Shown here: positions 22,216 through 33,530 of the stretch, in pieces
How the letters are laid out: every line of letters begins with the position of its first letter
Numbering within the stretch: the stretch's first letter is position 1
Assembly: GCA_049724395.1 (NCBI GenBank)
Contig: JAUGWO010000081.1
Span: 1 to 64,000 of the forward strand
From: Spongospora subterranea f. sp. subterranea
Taxonomy: Eukaryota > Endomyxa: Phytomyxea > Phytomyxea > Plasmodiophorida
Reading direction: 5' to 3'
DNA length: 64,000 bases
Translations under genes and position numbers: made by a program
Notes under the pieces: model-generated
What the model saw: the letters and a program-made list of their open reading frames with translations, nothing else
What the model was told of the DNA's origin: nothing
The model's database searches: none

Positions 22216-24771
22216 ATGAGTGTGAAATCAGCGGCGGGAACGGCCGTCGAACCGCAAAGGCTGTTCGATTCGGCTGGGGAATATGAGACATTGCTCAACG
22301 CTAAGAGGTCGCAGTCGTTGCTGTTTCGTAGTATGTCCCCTGGACGACGCCGGTCGGATCATCTGTCGTTATACACGATCATTGCCTACGCGATTCCCAG
22401 TATGGCCCTGGCTGCTCAGTATTTGCCAACACATATTCATGTGTTCAAGTTCTACACCGACGTGATGCTGGTCCCGGCCGGTACATTGGCAGTCGGGACT
22501 GCGATTGCACGAGCTGCTGATTGCACAATTGATCCAATTGTAGGATGGATCAGTGATCATACAGGTATTCCACACGCCTGCAGCTTTAACGAAAAACCCT
22601 TTGATGACCGTGTAATTTGCGCTTTCGAACGCCGACACTTCGGGGCGGTCCTTATCGTCTTTTACTGTACCATTATACATATCTTGAGCGCCCCTGATGT
22701 CTGTGTCTACTAGTTTCATCATTTGGTCGTCGGAAGCCGTACATCGCTTTGTCTCTACCAATCAACATCGCGTGCTACTATTTTTTGTTCAGTCCATCTG
22801 CAACTATGCTACCCAACACGGCCTCAATATGGTTCACGTTCTTCTTCTTCTTTTATCTTGCCGTGCCGCTTTCTTTACCTTATTCCAGTCTCGGGCCAGA
22901 ACTGACATCCGACAACAAGACTCGGATAAGGGTACGTCGCTGCGCTGGTTGATCAGTCTTTATGCTCTCCTGGGTCCTACAGTTGTTCATTTCCTAGTGG
23001 TTTTTCTTCCCGATCTATGCTTAAAGTAGTTTTACTCACTTTATTTTGTATAGATGTACGTTTTCGCCGAGGTATTCGATAAACTCGGAATCATATTCGC
23101 TTCATTATTGCCGTCGTTGCTCATCGTCTCGTATCATGGAGAGATTAGGCGTTCATATTCTGTTACAGCGGGCGTGATATGTGTCATCACCGCGATCACA
23201 TTCTTCATTTTTCTAGCTGTTGTGGAAGAGCCACAACGTAGGATTACGGACTTGAGAGAGGTAAAGTCATTGACGTTGACGTTTCTGGGTATGCCGCTTC
23301 TATTTTTTTGGTTAATTCCTTGCGTTTGAAAAGGTCTTTCTATTTTTTTTGGTTAATTCCTTGCGTTTGAAAAAGGTCTTACTTCTATGCAGGTGAAATC
23401 GTCTCAATTTGTTCCTGGTATTCGCAGAGCAATGCGTAATGGCCCTTATCGCCAGCTTGTATACGCTGCATCGATTGGGACCATCAGCCATTCGATCACC
23501 AACGTCGTTCTGTCGTACTACATTGCTTGCGTTATCCAGGTATACCTCCTTCAATGACCATAGTTTTTCTAAATACCTTTTGTTGTTTTCGTCGCCATGA
23601 TTTGTTTGATTCGATATCAGGTAGAGAATCCAGAAGAATTCATGGGCACTGCGCTGTGTATGTTCTTCGTCCCTTCTGCGCTGTCATTACCGTTATGGCA
23701 TGTACTAGCGAGCGTTCTAGATACTCGTCGTGCCTGGCTATTAGGTGAGGCATCATTAACGATCTGTTTTTTCTCTTGCATTCTCACGCCTCCTGTCAGG
23801 TTGGGGAATGCATGTTCCAGTTTGTATTGCAATGCTTTCATTAGGTCCTGGAGACACAACACATTTCTATGTATTGACTTGTCTTATGGGAGCTTCGTAT
23901 GGAAGCCTTTTTTTGTGCAAAGCAATGGTGTCTGACTCAATTGATTACGATGAAGTATTGGTTTGTCACTCAGCGAAACATGTTTCTGACATTATCTGAA
24001 TGCAGCTGCGAACTGGCTCTCGCTCAGAAGGTCAACTGATCGCATGGATTACCTTGATTCCAAAGCTCGCTGTAGTTCCGGCATCGTCACTTCCCTTGGT
24101 AGTTCTTTCTTTTACAGGTGACATGCAATTTTTATCAAGGAGTTCATTGAATGTAACAGTTCTTTTATATCGACTTTCGAATTTTCAATGCTAATCTATA
24201 TTCGGCTGAACATGTTTTGGCTCAGGGTACGTCCCTAATGTCCAGCGCCAGAATGACGACGTAACTTTGTCATTGCGATTGATGACAAGCGTCGTTCCTG
24301 CTATACTGTCATCGGTTGCTTTTATCTTTGCATACAGATACCCTATAACAGGAGCTATACAGGATAGGTATTGTCTTCTTTTCTACGTGTTATCAGGCTT
24401 TTCTTGTTTAGCTTATCGTTAACTTTCCATCATCGTGGGTTTTAATGCCATTTTGTTGGTATCAGAATTCAAAAAATGATTGCAACCGACCGGAGTCCCC
24501 ACGACAGCGATGGCGTAATGATCGATCCGATTAGTGGCGCCCCTTTCGTAAAACAACTCGCTTTTGATATGGATATGGACCACTTTTCTATAGAAGGTAT
24601 TACCTGGGCTTTGAGGTCCTTCGCAACTCCTATTTCAACATGTTTTGTCTTGAATGAATGCGTTCTAGTGCCGAGAGCATTATCTAGTTAATTGCAAAAC
24701 TTGATTCCTGACGTAAGTCTATGTATGATATAGAATTGCAAGAACTTGCCTCCGAGAAATGGATGGATTAG
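22216..24771 (+). CDS. MFS transporter, GPH (glycoside-pentoside-hexuronide) type
   Basis: Ten exons (22216-22564, 22714-22931, 23054-23260, 23393-23539, 23621-23744, 23800-23960, 24006-24117, 24226-24367, 24466-24596, 24734-24771) join without a frame break to 542 aa. All introns are GT-AG and 45-149 bp. Twelve membrane helices can be counted, two per exon at the start. Family signs: DCTIDPIVGWISDHT after TM2, SSFGRRKPYI before TM3, PYSSLGPELT after TM4, and KAMVSDSIDYDE after TM10. These match the Na+/melibiose-type GPH/MFS_2 symporters, which move sugars or other small solutes; the substrate is not predictable. The first 50 residues and the tail after TM12 are cytosolic and hydrophilic. 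The tail ends ELQELASEKWMD; an overlapping frame (24746-25012) suggests the original protein may have been longer. Confidence 0.88.
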
Positions 24772-25012
24772 GGTTCATCGAAGAATGTGGCTCGCAATGT
24801 TACTTTGGACATTGTGTCTGATTTGTGCGATTGCGTTGGGCATATTATCACATTCCCCTCTCGTTACTGTTCTAGCGATTAGCACAGCTTCAATCTCTGT
24901 GCTTATGATTGCCTATCATTCATTCCGTATCCGCGCTCTATATGATTTTGATGATCAGTCATATTCATCACTTCAGAGCGACATGGACCATCTGCAACGT
25001 GTCCACGGCTGA
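24746..25012 (+). CDS. Two-helix membrane segment overlapping transporter end
   Basis: This frame encodes RRMWLAMLLWTLCLICAIAL and LVTVLAISTASISVLMIAYH, two good membrane helices, then a hydrophilic tail (YDFDDQSYSSLQSDMDHL). It starts inside the last transporter exon in another frame. It is either a C-terminal extension of the transporter displaced by a one-base shift (a real mutation or a sequencing error near 24760) or an unused relic. It has no plausible start of its own. Confidence 0.4.
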   Translation: MPPRNGWIRVHRRMWLAMLLWTLCLICAIALGILSHSPLVTVLAISTASISVLMIAYHSFRIRALYDFDDQSYSSLQSDMDHLQRVHG

Positions 25013-25160
25013 ACCGTTCTCCTCCATTCAACTAAACGATCTCATAAATTACGTAAATCCCTTTGGAAGAATCGATCTACACATTTCAACCTGGGTATTG
25101 CTGGTCGACATATAATCACGAATATACTAACTGTTTACCACATCCTTCAGAACAATTGTT

Positions 25161-25814
25161 TCAGCAAAACATGACGTTGTGGAATACATTCTTAAAAAAA
25201 AAGCGATTGTGTTCATCCTGAGCAAACGATGATAATAGTTCAATCACCATGATTTTGCCTATGAAATCGAGATTTTCTTTTGACTCTTGAGCGGCAATCA
25301 GATCATCTTGGGAATACATTTGAACAATTGACACAACAAGTGTTGCGGGAGTCAGCAATTGGGAGAAGTGATCGGTTGCCGGAATCGTCTCCTTGTGCGC
25401 AATCGCGGAACTTGATCATCCACTCGTCACTCGGATGTGCTGCATAATCACCAGCGACCTGCTTTCGCCAGAGATCCTACGGGAGATCGTCCAATTCGGA
25501 TCCAGATCCAATATCCCCATAATTCGCCACAACCCTCGTCGAAAATCGAGCGGCCACGTTTGAACTGTCTGCTTAGACCATGTTGATGTTGTGAGTGGCT
25601 TGATCGAGTTGGGGACTCTCAATGCCGATCGTCCACTGGCGTAGAATGTCTTCAGTAACGCCATACGCTTCCCGACGAGATCCTGAGTAAACGATGGATC
25701 AAATATGGTAGTGATGGCGAATCGAGAAGGAAGGGCTGCGTTGTCTCGGAATCGATCTGAGCGAGGAAATGGATTGCAAAAAAGTGCATAGACTCGCGGG
25801 AAATGGAATAACAT
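25161..25814 (-). CDS. Unrecognised gene, probably two exons
   Basis: The frame 25814-about 25462 encodes a basic protein (MLFHFPRVYALF...; KTFYASGRSALRVPNS; WPLDFRRGLWRIMGILDLD). A second coding-like stretch on the same strand, about 25405-25161, has TIPATDHFSQLL and LVVSIVQMYSQDDLIAAQES. They can be joined in phase 2 by a short intron (GTCGCT..CAAG, about 46 bp), but this splice is a guess. No family recognised. The gene lies 39 bp downstream of the histidine-phosphatase relative on the same strand. It could also be the remains of two different genes. Confidence 0.4.
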
Positions 25815-25853
25815 CTTGAGCGAATCCCAAGGCTCAAATAAAGTTTAGAGGTT

Positions 25854-26931
25854 TTATTTGACCTTGCGCGGTCTTGTGTAAAAAATTGGAATCATTTCGC
25901 ACTGGCGCAGCGACGTGTTCCTGCCTTTGTCCAGATGCTCCTTCAACAATCTGTTGAGGAACGAGGTGTGTCCACAAACGACATAGACTTTGGCGTTGGC
26001 CGATAACATTTTGTTCAGGAACTTGGCGATACGATTGTCGAATTGCTCGTCCGTTTCAAACAGGGTAGGTACAGGGTTATCTTCTAAGACCAGGTCCATG
26101 TTTTTTTTATTTCCGCCGACTTCTGAAACCGATTTAGCACTATTCCTCCTAAACAAAAACAAATAAATCAATATCCCGAAAAGAACAGCAGCAAACAACA
26201 AAGGAGGATATATATGGTGAATGGGCACAGCCGACGCTCATGGAAACTCAGGCCGAGAACCAAAAAACTGATAAAAAAACAACAAATTACTCGTTGGATT
26301 TTGTAGTCTTGTACGACTTGGTTATTAGGGGACTATCGCGATCCCTGACGGCTTCATGGGCGACCCATTTGCCATTGGGCAGCACCAGCAGCGCCGTTTG
26401 AGTCGCCCTGCGATAGGGGCTCGAAATGTACCTGATCTGGTCCTGGGGCACACTTTCCAGCGCCTGAATCCAGCCCCGGTTGACCAGGTCGTTCTTCAGG
26501 TCCCGTGCCTGCGTCTTGCCGAATAGCGTTAGCCCCGGCTCCCGCGTTTGAAACCGCGTCTTGCAAGCCTTTAGTTTCTTGCTGTCCCATCCGCTGGCCA
26601 CACATTGCGAAACCACTTCCTGGAACCCGTCATCGTTATCGTGTTCGGCTTGGGCCCGCGAGATCAATATTATGATCGGTTTTTCCGGCGTGGCCGCTTC
26701 GACATAATCCGAAATCTTTCCGGTATCTGGGGGATCAGAATGTCCCCCCATATCGCTGAGAAAGACGATCAGGCCGACGGTGCCCGACAGGGCTATAACC
26801 ACAACCGTGCATACCAGGAAATACCTCCTCGGGTTCTGCATTCCGACAAGCAAATGGGGGTTGGCCAAAACGACCCTTTGGCGCCACGGAAAGTCCGTCC
26901 AGTGCAACCTGAACCCCGTAACGGACCTCAT
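25854..26931 (-). CDS. Membrane-anchored histidine-phosphatase relative lacking RHG
   Basis: Exons 26931-26291 and 26148-25854 join in phase 2 (GTAATT..TTAG intron, 142 bp) to 311 aa. Met31 (26841) is an alternative start; it would place the hydrophobic segment YFLVCTVVVIALSGTVGLIV near the N-terminus as a signal anchor. The histidine phosphatase (phosphoglycerate-mutase-like) fold is visible in KPIIILISRAQAEHD, SSPYRRATQTALLVL and AKVYVVCGHTSFLNRLL. The catalytic RHG of the first motif, present as LIRHGQAKHN in the paralogue at 32491-33530, is replaced here by SRA. Without the phosphate-accepting His the protein should be catalytically dead, although the second motif (GH) is kept. The frame is intact across both exons, so it looks like a maintained pseudoenzyme rather than a wreck. 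Confidence 0.75.
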
Positions 26932-27792
26932 CTCGGACTCTCTTTGCTCCTTGATTCGGGGAATCCTGACGTGGGGACCTCATACATCGATGAACGTGGT
27001 TTTGACGGATCCAACATCATCAGCGTTGGCGTTTACTTGACCTGACACCGACCCATGAGTTCATCTTACTCAATATCACACCATTGCGTGGCTCGGATCA
27101 TCCGATATTGTTCCGAATTGGGCGTTTTTCCGAAGATTATATTAATCTGCACAAGACGGTCACGGGCAGAACTGATTAGAGTTTGGAACAGTCGCTGCGC
27201 TGAACGAGAATTATTTTACATTAATTTCAGTGTATTTAAAAAATGAAGCGAACAAATGATATTGTGGCAACTGTGGCAATTTTCGAAACTACGAACGTTC
27301 TTGTTTGACAGCGAGTCCTTGAGTTTGGGACTCGAAGCGGCTGGGCTCCGCCAGAAAACGACTGATCATTTTGAAAAAAAAAGCGGCATTCTGAAATCGT
27401 GGTAAACGATATCATCAAATCTCGAGGAATTCTGTTTCGATACCGTAATCTGTCCCTTGCCGCCGACGATAACCAACAAGCCCTTGCCGTCTGCGATAAC
27501 CAACAGGTGAACGAAGGTATTAGACCCTGGGCACTTCGTCCGGAACCGAGTTCCGCAAATTTGCTACATCGAGAACGCCGTTGCGTTTTGCGGCGGACTG
27601 CGAAAACGGCCAGGGCAGAGTAGTTGGCTGGTTTGTTTCGCAGATTCCATATAGGAGAGGGGGCAGCTGCTCAGAGCTCAACCAGAAGGGTTATTCGGTG
27701 TTGTCGAAACTTGGCCTGTATGAAGCATTGCCGACTATTATTATTTTCTGTGGAACGACGATCAGGAGACACTCATCGTTCAAGGTTTTTTT
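26932..27792. other. Intergenic, no gene supported
   Basis: Short frames only. AT-rich around 27200-27250. Nothing recognised. Confidence 0.3.
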
Positions 27793-27998
27793 GATTCACG
27801 TGTGCGCCAAAACGTGAATGACGATTCTTTGTTTGGTTCACGTGTGCGCCAAAACGTGAATGACGATTCTTTGTTTGGTTCACGTGTGCGCCAAAACGTG
27901 AATGACGATTCTTTGTTTGGTTCACGTGTGCGCCAAAACGTGAATGACGATTCTTTGTTTGATTCACGTGTGCGCCAAAACGTGAATGACGGTTCTTC
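27793..27998 (+). repeat. 42-bp minisatellite with CACGTG
   Basis: About five copies of a 42-bp unit containing TTCACGTGTGCGCC and AAAACGTGAATGACGATTCT. Each unit holds an inverted pair TTCACG/CGTGAA and a CACGTG hexamer. The 42-bp length keeps the frame, so open frames exist on both strands; no gene signals support them. Confidence 0.92.
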
Positions 27999-28819
27999 GA
28001 TAAAACGAGCAGCATCAAAACATTGTAAAGAGTAGTAAGTACTTACTAGAATAATTTAGTACATGATATTTACGATGAGAGGTTGGCAACGAAAACGACA
28101 ACAATCATTGGGTTCGATTACCGTTGTAATGTAGGGCACCTTTATCCACAACTACTCGAGAAGGCCGGCAATTGAACAGCAATTTCTATCAAGATCCGAT
28201 CCATGATATACGGTAAGTTGTTGCCGGTCACTGTCGTGTCACATTACGATCGGTCCAGCCCGAACAAGACGCTCATCAGAAGCAGCAAACTGACGTGACG
28301 ACACATCATCGTTTCCAATCAACGATGTCCAAAAAGTCTTCATACAAATGACGTCAAACCTGTTGTGAAAGTAATGAGCGACGCAGGATGATTCCCCATT
28401 CCGATCAGGAGATGGGTCCTGCCTGACTCCTGCCCTGTACATGAACCTGGGCAAGGAGCCGATGGGAAAACGGACGTAGATGCGGTACTACAGAAAGGTG
28501 GAGATTGGGACGTGACGGCATTGCAACAATGGCGCCACCCGCTGGGATCTGCCGAACGATGGATGACCAGGAGGTTATGCAACGAAGGTTGAACAGTAAT
28601 GCGGTTGCCAGGTCTACGTCTCTGCTTGGCGTTGTCGGTTGTCGACAGCAGGAACGGCATCTGCAACGACACACGCATCTGGCAAGCGCGCTTTTTTTAA
28701 TCCACCTTGGATGGATTGTTCGGACCGAGGCGATTATTCCAGACAACCAGTTAAGGGCTCCTATCGCACGCTAAAGCCTCACACAAATGCATAATTCTAT
28801 GCCTTCACAAACCAGCGGT
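27999..28819. other. Intergenic, no gene supported
   Basis: Open frames on both strands without recognisable motifs. Confidence 0.3.
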
Positions 28820-29470
28820 TGAACAGCAAAAAGCCACTTTTATGAACAAGTCACCAATAGAGCTGCTGAGCTCAATTTCACTTTGAGAGCCATTCCTCCT
28901 GGCTGACAAGTTTGTGATTTGATTGCAAACAACCCGCTCAAACAGGCGTCAAGAGAAGATACGTCTCATTGAAAATTCGATGTGATCCCGGGTCCGGAGG
29001 AGAATATCAAAGTTAAATAGATGGACATAATTGCCTGGCTTGAAGACGTCGTTGAAGAGATAGACACACGTTTCTCATCGCTCTCCAGAAGCGCTAAAGA
29101 GTTTAGAGCACAAGGTCAAGATAATCTTCCGCAAGATCACGATCAATCTAGAAATGATGTATCCAAAAAACACGAGGACAATTGCTAAAAAATCGGCGAG
29201 CGTTAGCGTTGCATAAACTGGTCATATGCTCAACGGCAACTGATGAAAAACACAACACAAACACACAGTATGTTTGAATTCAACTTCTCCAAAAGCGCCG
29301 TCAAGCCAGGAAATTATGTGCTTGAGATATATGTTTTCATAAACCCCTGTTTAAGCGGTTTGTTTGCAATCAGATCACAGATTTGCAGCCAGGCGGAATG
29401 GCTTCCAAGGTAGCAATGAGTTCAGCAGCTTGTTTGCAGCTTGTTCATAGGTGCGGCTTGTTGCTGCATC
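28820..29470. mobile_element. Non-autonomous element with about 120-bp inverted repeats
   Basis: About 28820-28951 and 29344-29470 are inverted copies: AGCTGCTGAGCTC, GCCATTCCTCCTGGCTG and TTTGATTGCAAACAA recur inverted as GAGTTCAGCAGCT, CAGCCAGGCGGAATGGC and TTGTTTGCAATCAGA, in the same order. The 390-bp interior has no gene. This is probably a deleted DNA transposon; family unknown. Confidence 0.65.
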
Positions 29471-29974
29471 CCAGATCAAGAGCTAGCTGGGCCGAGATAG
29501 AAGTCATTGTGAACACTGTTCGCACCGAAGGGCGTATACACCAAACTTGCCAATGATGATGGTGGATTCGATTGATTATGAGCAGATGGCACTGGTGTAC
29601 ATTGGCAGACTGATGTATGAGGCCGCGCTATGGCGCATCAAGGAGTGGAGATGACGCCACACCAACCGGGCAACGCATTCAGGATTGACCAGACCTGTAC
29701 GCCGTCTTCTCTTGAGCATCTACCCATCTCTGATTGTTAGAATTCGATAAGAGCGACGGGATCGGTCGGAGTGCGAACTGTCAAAACAGTGTTTACCTCG
29801 TCTCACCATGAGGCGGGTGTGAAGGAAACAGGTTGTGTACCTCCCAGCCAAATGTGAACAACACTCTTCATTGATGCTCTTTTTTATGGGGCTTTTGTCC
29901 AAGGAAAACCGTGATTGTTTTGTTAACCAACATACCATTACAAGGTGGGTGACATTCCGGTGATGATTTTGAGG
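29471..29974. other. Intergenic, no gene supported
   Basis: Nothing recognised upstream of the hAT fragment. Confidence 0.3.
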
Positions 29975-30494
29975 GCTGTGTTTGTTACTATACAAGCTTG
30001 AGAAGTATTCCGGGAACCTGAACAACAACACGGCTACCATCGCTTTGTTCTTGGATCCAAGACGAAGCAGCTCTGATGCGTCTGAGGAAACGAAGCGATT
30101 AATCCGAGAAATCTTAGCTACTGATTATGGTTATTTGCCTGTTCAGCAGGAGGACATGGACTCAACAGCATTCAATCTGTTTGCTTCCCTGTCGGACCCA
30201 CAGCAGGACGTTGTCACGGATGAAGTGGAAGACTTCTGCTTCATGACTTTGAAGGCCGATAAGTCGTGTAAATGTCCAGTCGCGTGGTGGAAGCAGCAGA
30301 CTGGGCGCTTCCCGAAGCTAAGCCTTCTGGCTCGTGATACTCTGATGATAATGGGGTCGTCTGTCGCTTCGGAATCAGCCTTCTCTGATTCTGGTGATTT
30401 TGTTAGTGCCGATCGCACAATGTTATCTGACGAGAACATAACGGTGATGATGAAATTACGGTCGTGGAACCGTTTGATCGGCAAGTTTGATTAA
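29975..30494 (+). pseudogene. hAT transposase, 3' fragment
   Basis: About 170 codons matching the C-terminal part of hAT (hobo/Activator/Tam3) transposases. KLEKYSGNLNNN and IALFLDPRR come from the end of the catalytic core. WWKQQTGRFPKLSLLARDTL, SSVASESAFSDSG and MLSDENITVMMKLRSW form the dimerisation domain. The N-terminal BED finger and most of the catalytic region are missing, so it is a 5'-truncated copy. A second, shorter 3' end follows at 30610-30830. Confidence 0.85.
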
Positions 30495-30524
30495 ATAAAT
30501 ATATTTATGGAGTTTGTCGTTAAA

Positions 30525-30580
30525 TTTTAAATTAACCGGTTAACTGGTTGGTTTACCGGTTAATTAACTGGTCCAACCCA
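30525..30580. repeat. Overlapping ACCGGTTAA palindromes
   Basis: AACCGGTTAACTGGTTGGTT is followed by ACCGGTTAATTAACTGGT. These overlapping short inverted repeats sit directly after the hAT stop codon and may be terminal or subterminal hAT sequence. Confidence 0.6.
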
Positions 30581-30609
30581 TGCTGATGAACAAAAGAGGC
30601 TGGCGATAC

Positions 30610-30830
30610 CTGTGATGGCGTATTGCAGTGGTGGGCTTCTATTTGGCCAAAAGCGATTTCCGACAATTGCACTTCAGGGCCGTGACGCTATTGCATTAAA
30701 TTTTCTGTGCCCTCAAAGAGCGCTGTTTCGGATAGCGGTCACTTTGTATTTCCCGACAGGTCACGCTTGAAGGACGACAGTACCTCAATAATGATGAAGC
30801 TTCGGTCGTGGAACCGCTTGATGAATAATT
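30610..30830 (+). pseudogene. Second hAT 3' fragment
   Basis: A more decayed copy of the same dimerisation region, with SGHFV, DRS and a near-identical MMKLRSWNRLM ending. It lies 115 bp beyond the first. Two tandem 3' ends suggest insertion of one hAT copy next to another, followed by deletion. Confidence 0.65.
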
Positions 30831-30839
30831 AAAAACCCA

Positions 30840-31480
30840 GTACTGTACTTGTCTATCAATTCAACATTAAAACAAGATTGTTCAACATTGCTTGAATAGC
30901 AGGCTAGCCATAACCGTAGCCGTGGACACCCCTAGCCGCAAGCACCGCCAGAACTGTCGTCGCGGATTTTTAGGAATTTTTGGAAATACGTAGTTATTTT
31001 TTACTTCCGGAATAATTTATTCCTCATGAAGCATTCAAAAAGGGAATAATTAATTTCCTCAAAAAATAATTTGTCCCTACTAGAAAGGAAGAGAATAAAT
31101 AAAAAATAAGTGTAGTTATTTCCCGATCCCTCGAGCTAATCGACGATGACGAAAGCCCGGTTTTACTCGATGATCGAGTAAATACCAATTCAGGCCGCTC
31201 TGAACATTACACTGAGCGCGAAAAGATATGGTGACGGGCCGTGATTCACGCCAAGACGCAAGAGTGAGACTCCTTGCGTGGGAGGCGAAGGCCGGCAGAC
31301 CCCTTTCTAGAAAGTCTCATTAATAGATCAGGAATATACTTTAGACGACCACTTCGGTTTATTTTCAAAAGCCTCACCTTTTAACTACTAATATTGCTCC
31401 CTGAAGGTAACGGCACTACAAAGATAACGATGACGAAACTAGAATCAGTTAAAATGGACTAAAGATGACCATTCTCCCTA
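30840..31480. other. AT-rich intergenic
   Basis: Positions 30960-31130 are strongly AT-rich with repeated GGAATAATTTATTCC-like motifs. No gene. Confidence 0.35.
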
Positions 31481-32270
31481 TTCGATCCATATCAGCGCAC
31501 GTTGAAAAAGTTAAAGTAAAGCACTCGATATACTGCGATAATATTATTGCCGATGTCGTCACCCGCTTCATTCAATATCCAAAAATTTTGCATATGTAAT
31601 AATTGTCTAAAACTTGAGTCGATATGTTCTCGAATGGAAGGGCGGCGCCCACCTTTAGCAAACAGAAATCATTCATTTGACATTCCCAACCAAGCTAAAA
31701 CATTGAAATAGCACACTAATTTAGCGAAGGGCAAAAGCGTTTAAGAGAGATTTGTTGGCGAGGTTGAAGTCCGCATAAATACAGCCTGATAGCAGTATCA
31801 ACATCCGAACAAACAATGTCACGAAGATGCAGACTCCAATATGGCGCCTTCAAAAATTGAATCCAACGCGCCATCGCGCTAAAAAAAGATTACTGCAATT
31901 ATGCCCAGCCAAATCAGGTTACGCAAAACCAGTTGCAGGTACCGCTACTGCACGGTTCAACTAAGCTCTGGAGACTACAGGTCTGACGACACCTGGAGAA
32001 TCTGTCGTCAAATCGACATTCGAAACAACTGGGCCATCAACCATGTTCTTTGAATGGCCCAGCTCAAATTTTGTTTTACCGGCAGATAGAAATTTTCAAA
32101 TAACGATCAAGAAGTTGGGGACGACAATATGGGCTCTCTGACCAACTAACTCCGTATCGAAAGAGACCATGGTCATCATGAGAAAGCCAACTTGATCAAG
32201 ATCAACAGCGGATGTCAGTCATGTGTTGTGCCTGCTGTGATCATGCCAACTGCAATCAACAAACGGATGT
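31480..32270 (+). repeat. Duplicated block upstream of histidine phosphatase
   Basis: Shares scattered but ordered similarity with 33700-34420, for example ACCAGTTGCAGGTA / ACCAGCTGCAGGTA, AACTGGGCCATCAA / AACTGGACCATCAA and CCAGCTCAAATTTTGTTTTA / CCAGCTCAAATGTTGTTTTA. No gene in either copy. Together with the gene copies this marks an old tandem duplication. Confidence 0.7.
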
Positions 32271-32490
32271 GCGTATGAGTCGCTAAAAAGTCCGAATGGC
32301 GCTGACTGACGCCGGTCACATCTTTCCGGCCTATACAGTGGTGATGAGTGAGGAGGACAGTCACGGAGTCACCACAACTGCCGTAATGCCACGGTCAGGT
32401 CAGTCAGAAATTAGGGCGGCGCACTTCTGGAGCAGAACCCCTCGTCAATCGCTTCGGAAACAACAGTTCATTTCCAATTTACTCAGCAAG

Positions 32491-33530
32491 ATGACGCATC
32501 GTATTGTGGTGTGGATGATGATGGTCGCTCTGTACATTTTCGTCCTTAGTACATCAAAGGTGATGTTCACTGTGTCGTCTGCCTAGTTAACAACTGATCT
32601 TTGTATTGCACAGGCAACGGCCAACACGTTGCTTGATTTCAAGAATTGCTCACCTGATGTCGTGACCCAGGCAACGACCGAAAAGCCGCTCTTGATTTTG
32701 ATTCGTCATGGTCAGGCCAAACATAATAACAATGCGATGTACAATGCTGTGTATCGCGCGTTTAAGGAATTACGTTGGGATAAGTCAAAAATGTCGGAAG
32801 ATGTGCGTTTCCAGTTTTTCGACCCGGAGCTGGACCACGTGGGTCGTGGTCAGGCAGCAGCTCTTGGCGGCACAGCAGTAGATTGGGGTGCTGCGTTGAA
32901 AAATTTGAGATCAGACGAGGCCAAGTTCATCGTCAGTCCCTTTCGTCGGACCATTGCGACGGCACTGCGGGTATTCCCTTCGCTGACATGGCTCGCTGTT
33001 GAAGGATGTAGAGAGCGTATTACTGGCCTGGGATCCGACTACCACTCTAACACATATACTCCCTTCTTAACGTAAGTACTTTTCCATTGTTAATCATTTT
33101 CACAAATCTATTCGAGTTTATTGCCGACAAGTGTCAATGTTCAGCTTCGCATTTAATCAAAATAATTTACAGGACCCGGGAAATAATTCCTGCGCTTACG
33201 AGTTATTTCGCGGACAGCATGGACAGAGTAGACCTGAGCCTCATTCCTGAACAAGATCCAGAATTAAACACCGATCACGAGGACGAGAACACAGTGAAAG
33301 CTCGCGTCCGCACATTTTTGAATGATCTTTTGCAATGCAACGCCAAAGTCTATGTCATCGTTGGTCATGGAGCCTTTTTTTCCAGTCTTTTCGATATTCT
33401 TGGCCTCAGTCTGCCACACCCACTCGATCCGCTACGCAAACTCGAGAGACGCTTGACGAACTGTGAGGTGGCTCCCGTCATTTTAGAGGATGTTGATTAT
33501 TTAAAACAATCATTGCAGTGGTCCCAGTAA
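32491..33530 (+). CDS. Secreted or anchored histidine phosphatase
   Basis: Exons 32491-32559, 32614-33071 and 33173-33530 join in frame to 294 aa (introns 54 and 101 bp, GT-AG). Residues 1-22 (MTHRIVVWMMMVALYIFVLS) are a signal peptide or anchor encoded by a separate exon. The catalytic motif LLILIRHGQAKHNNN carries the RHG with the phospho-accepting His. FIVSPFRRTIATALRVFP supplies the conserved Arg, and AKVYVIVGHGAFFSSL the second catalytic His. This is the phosphoglycerate-mutase-like histidine phosphatase fold; the substrate (sugar phosphate, phytate or protein) cannot be told. It is the only copy of three in this window with a complete active site. Confidence 0.88.
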
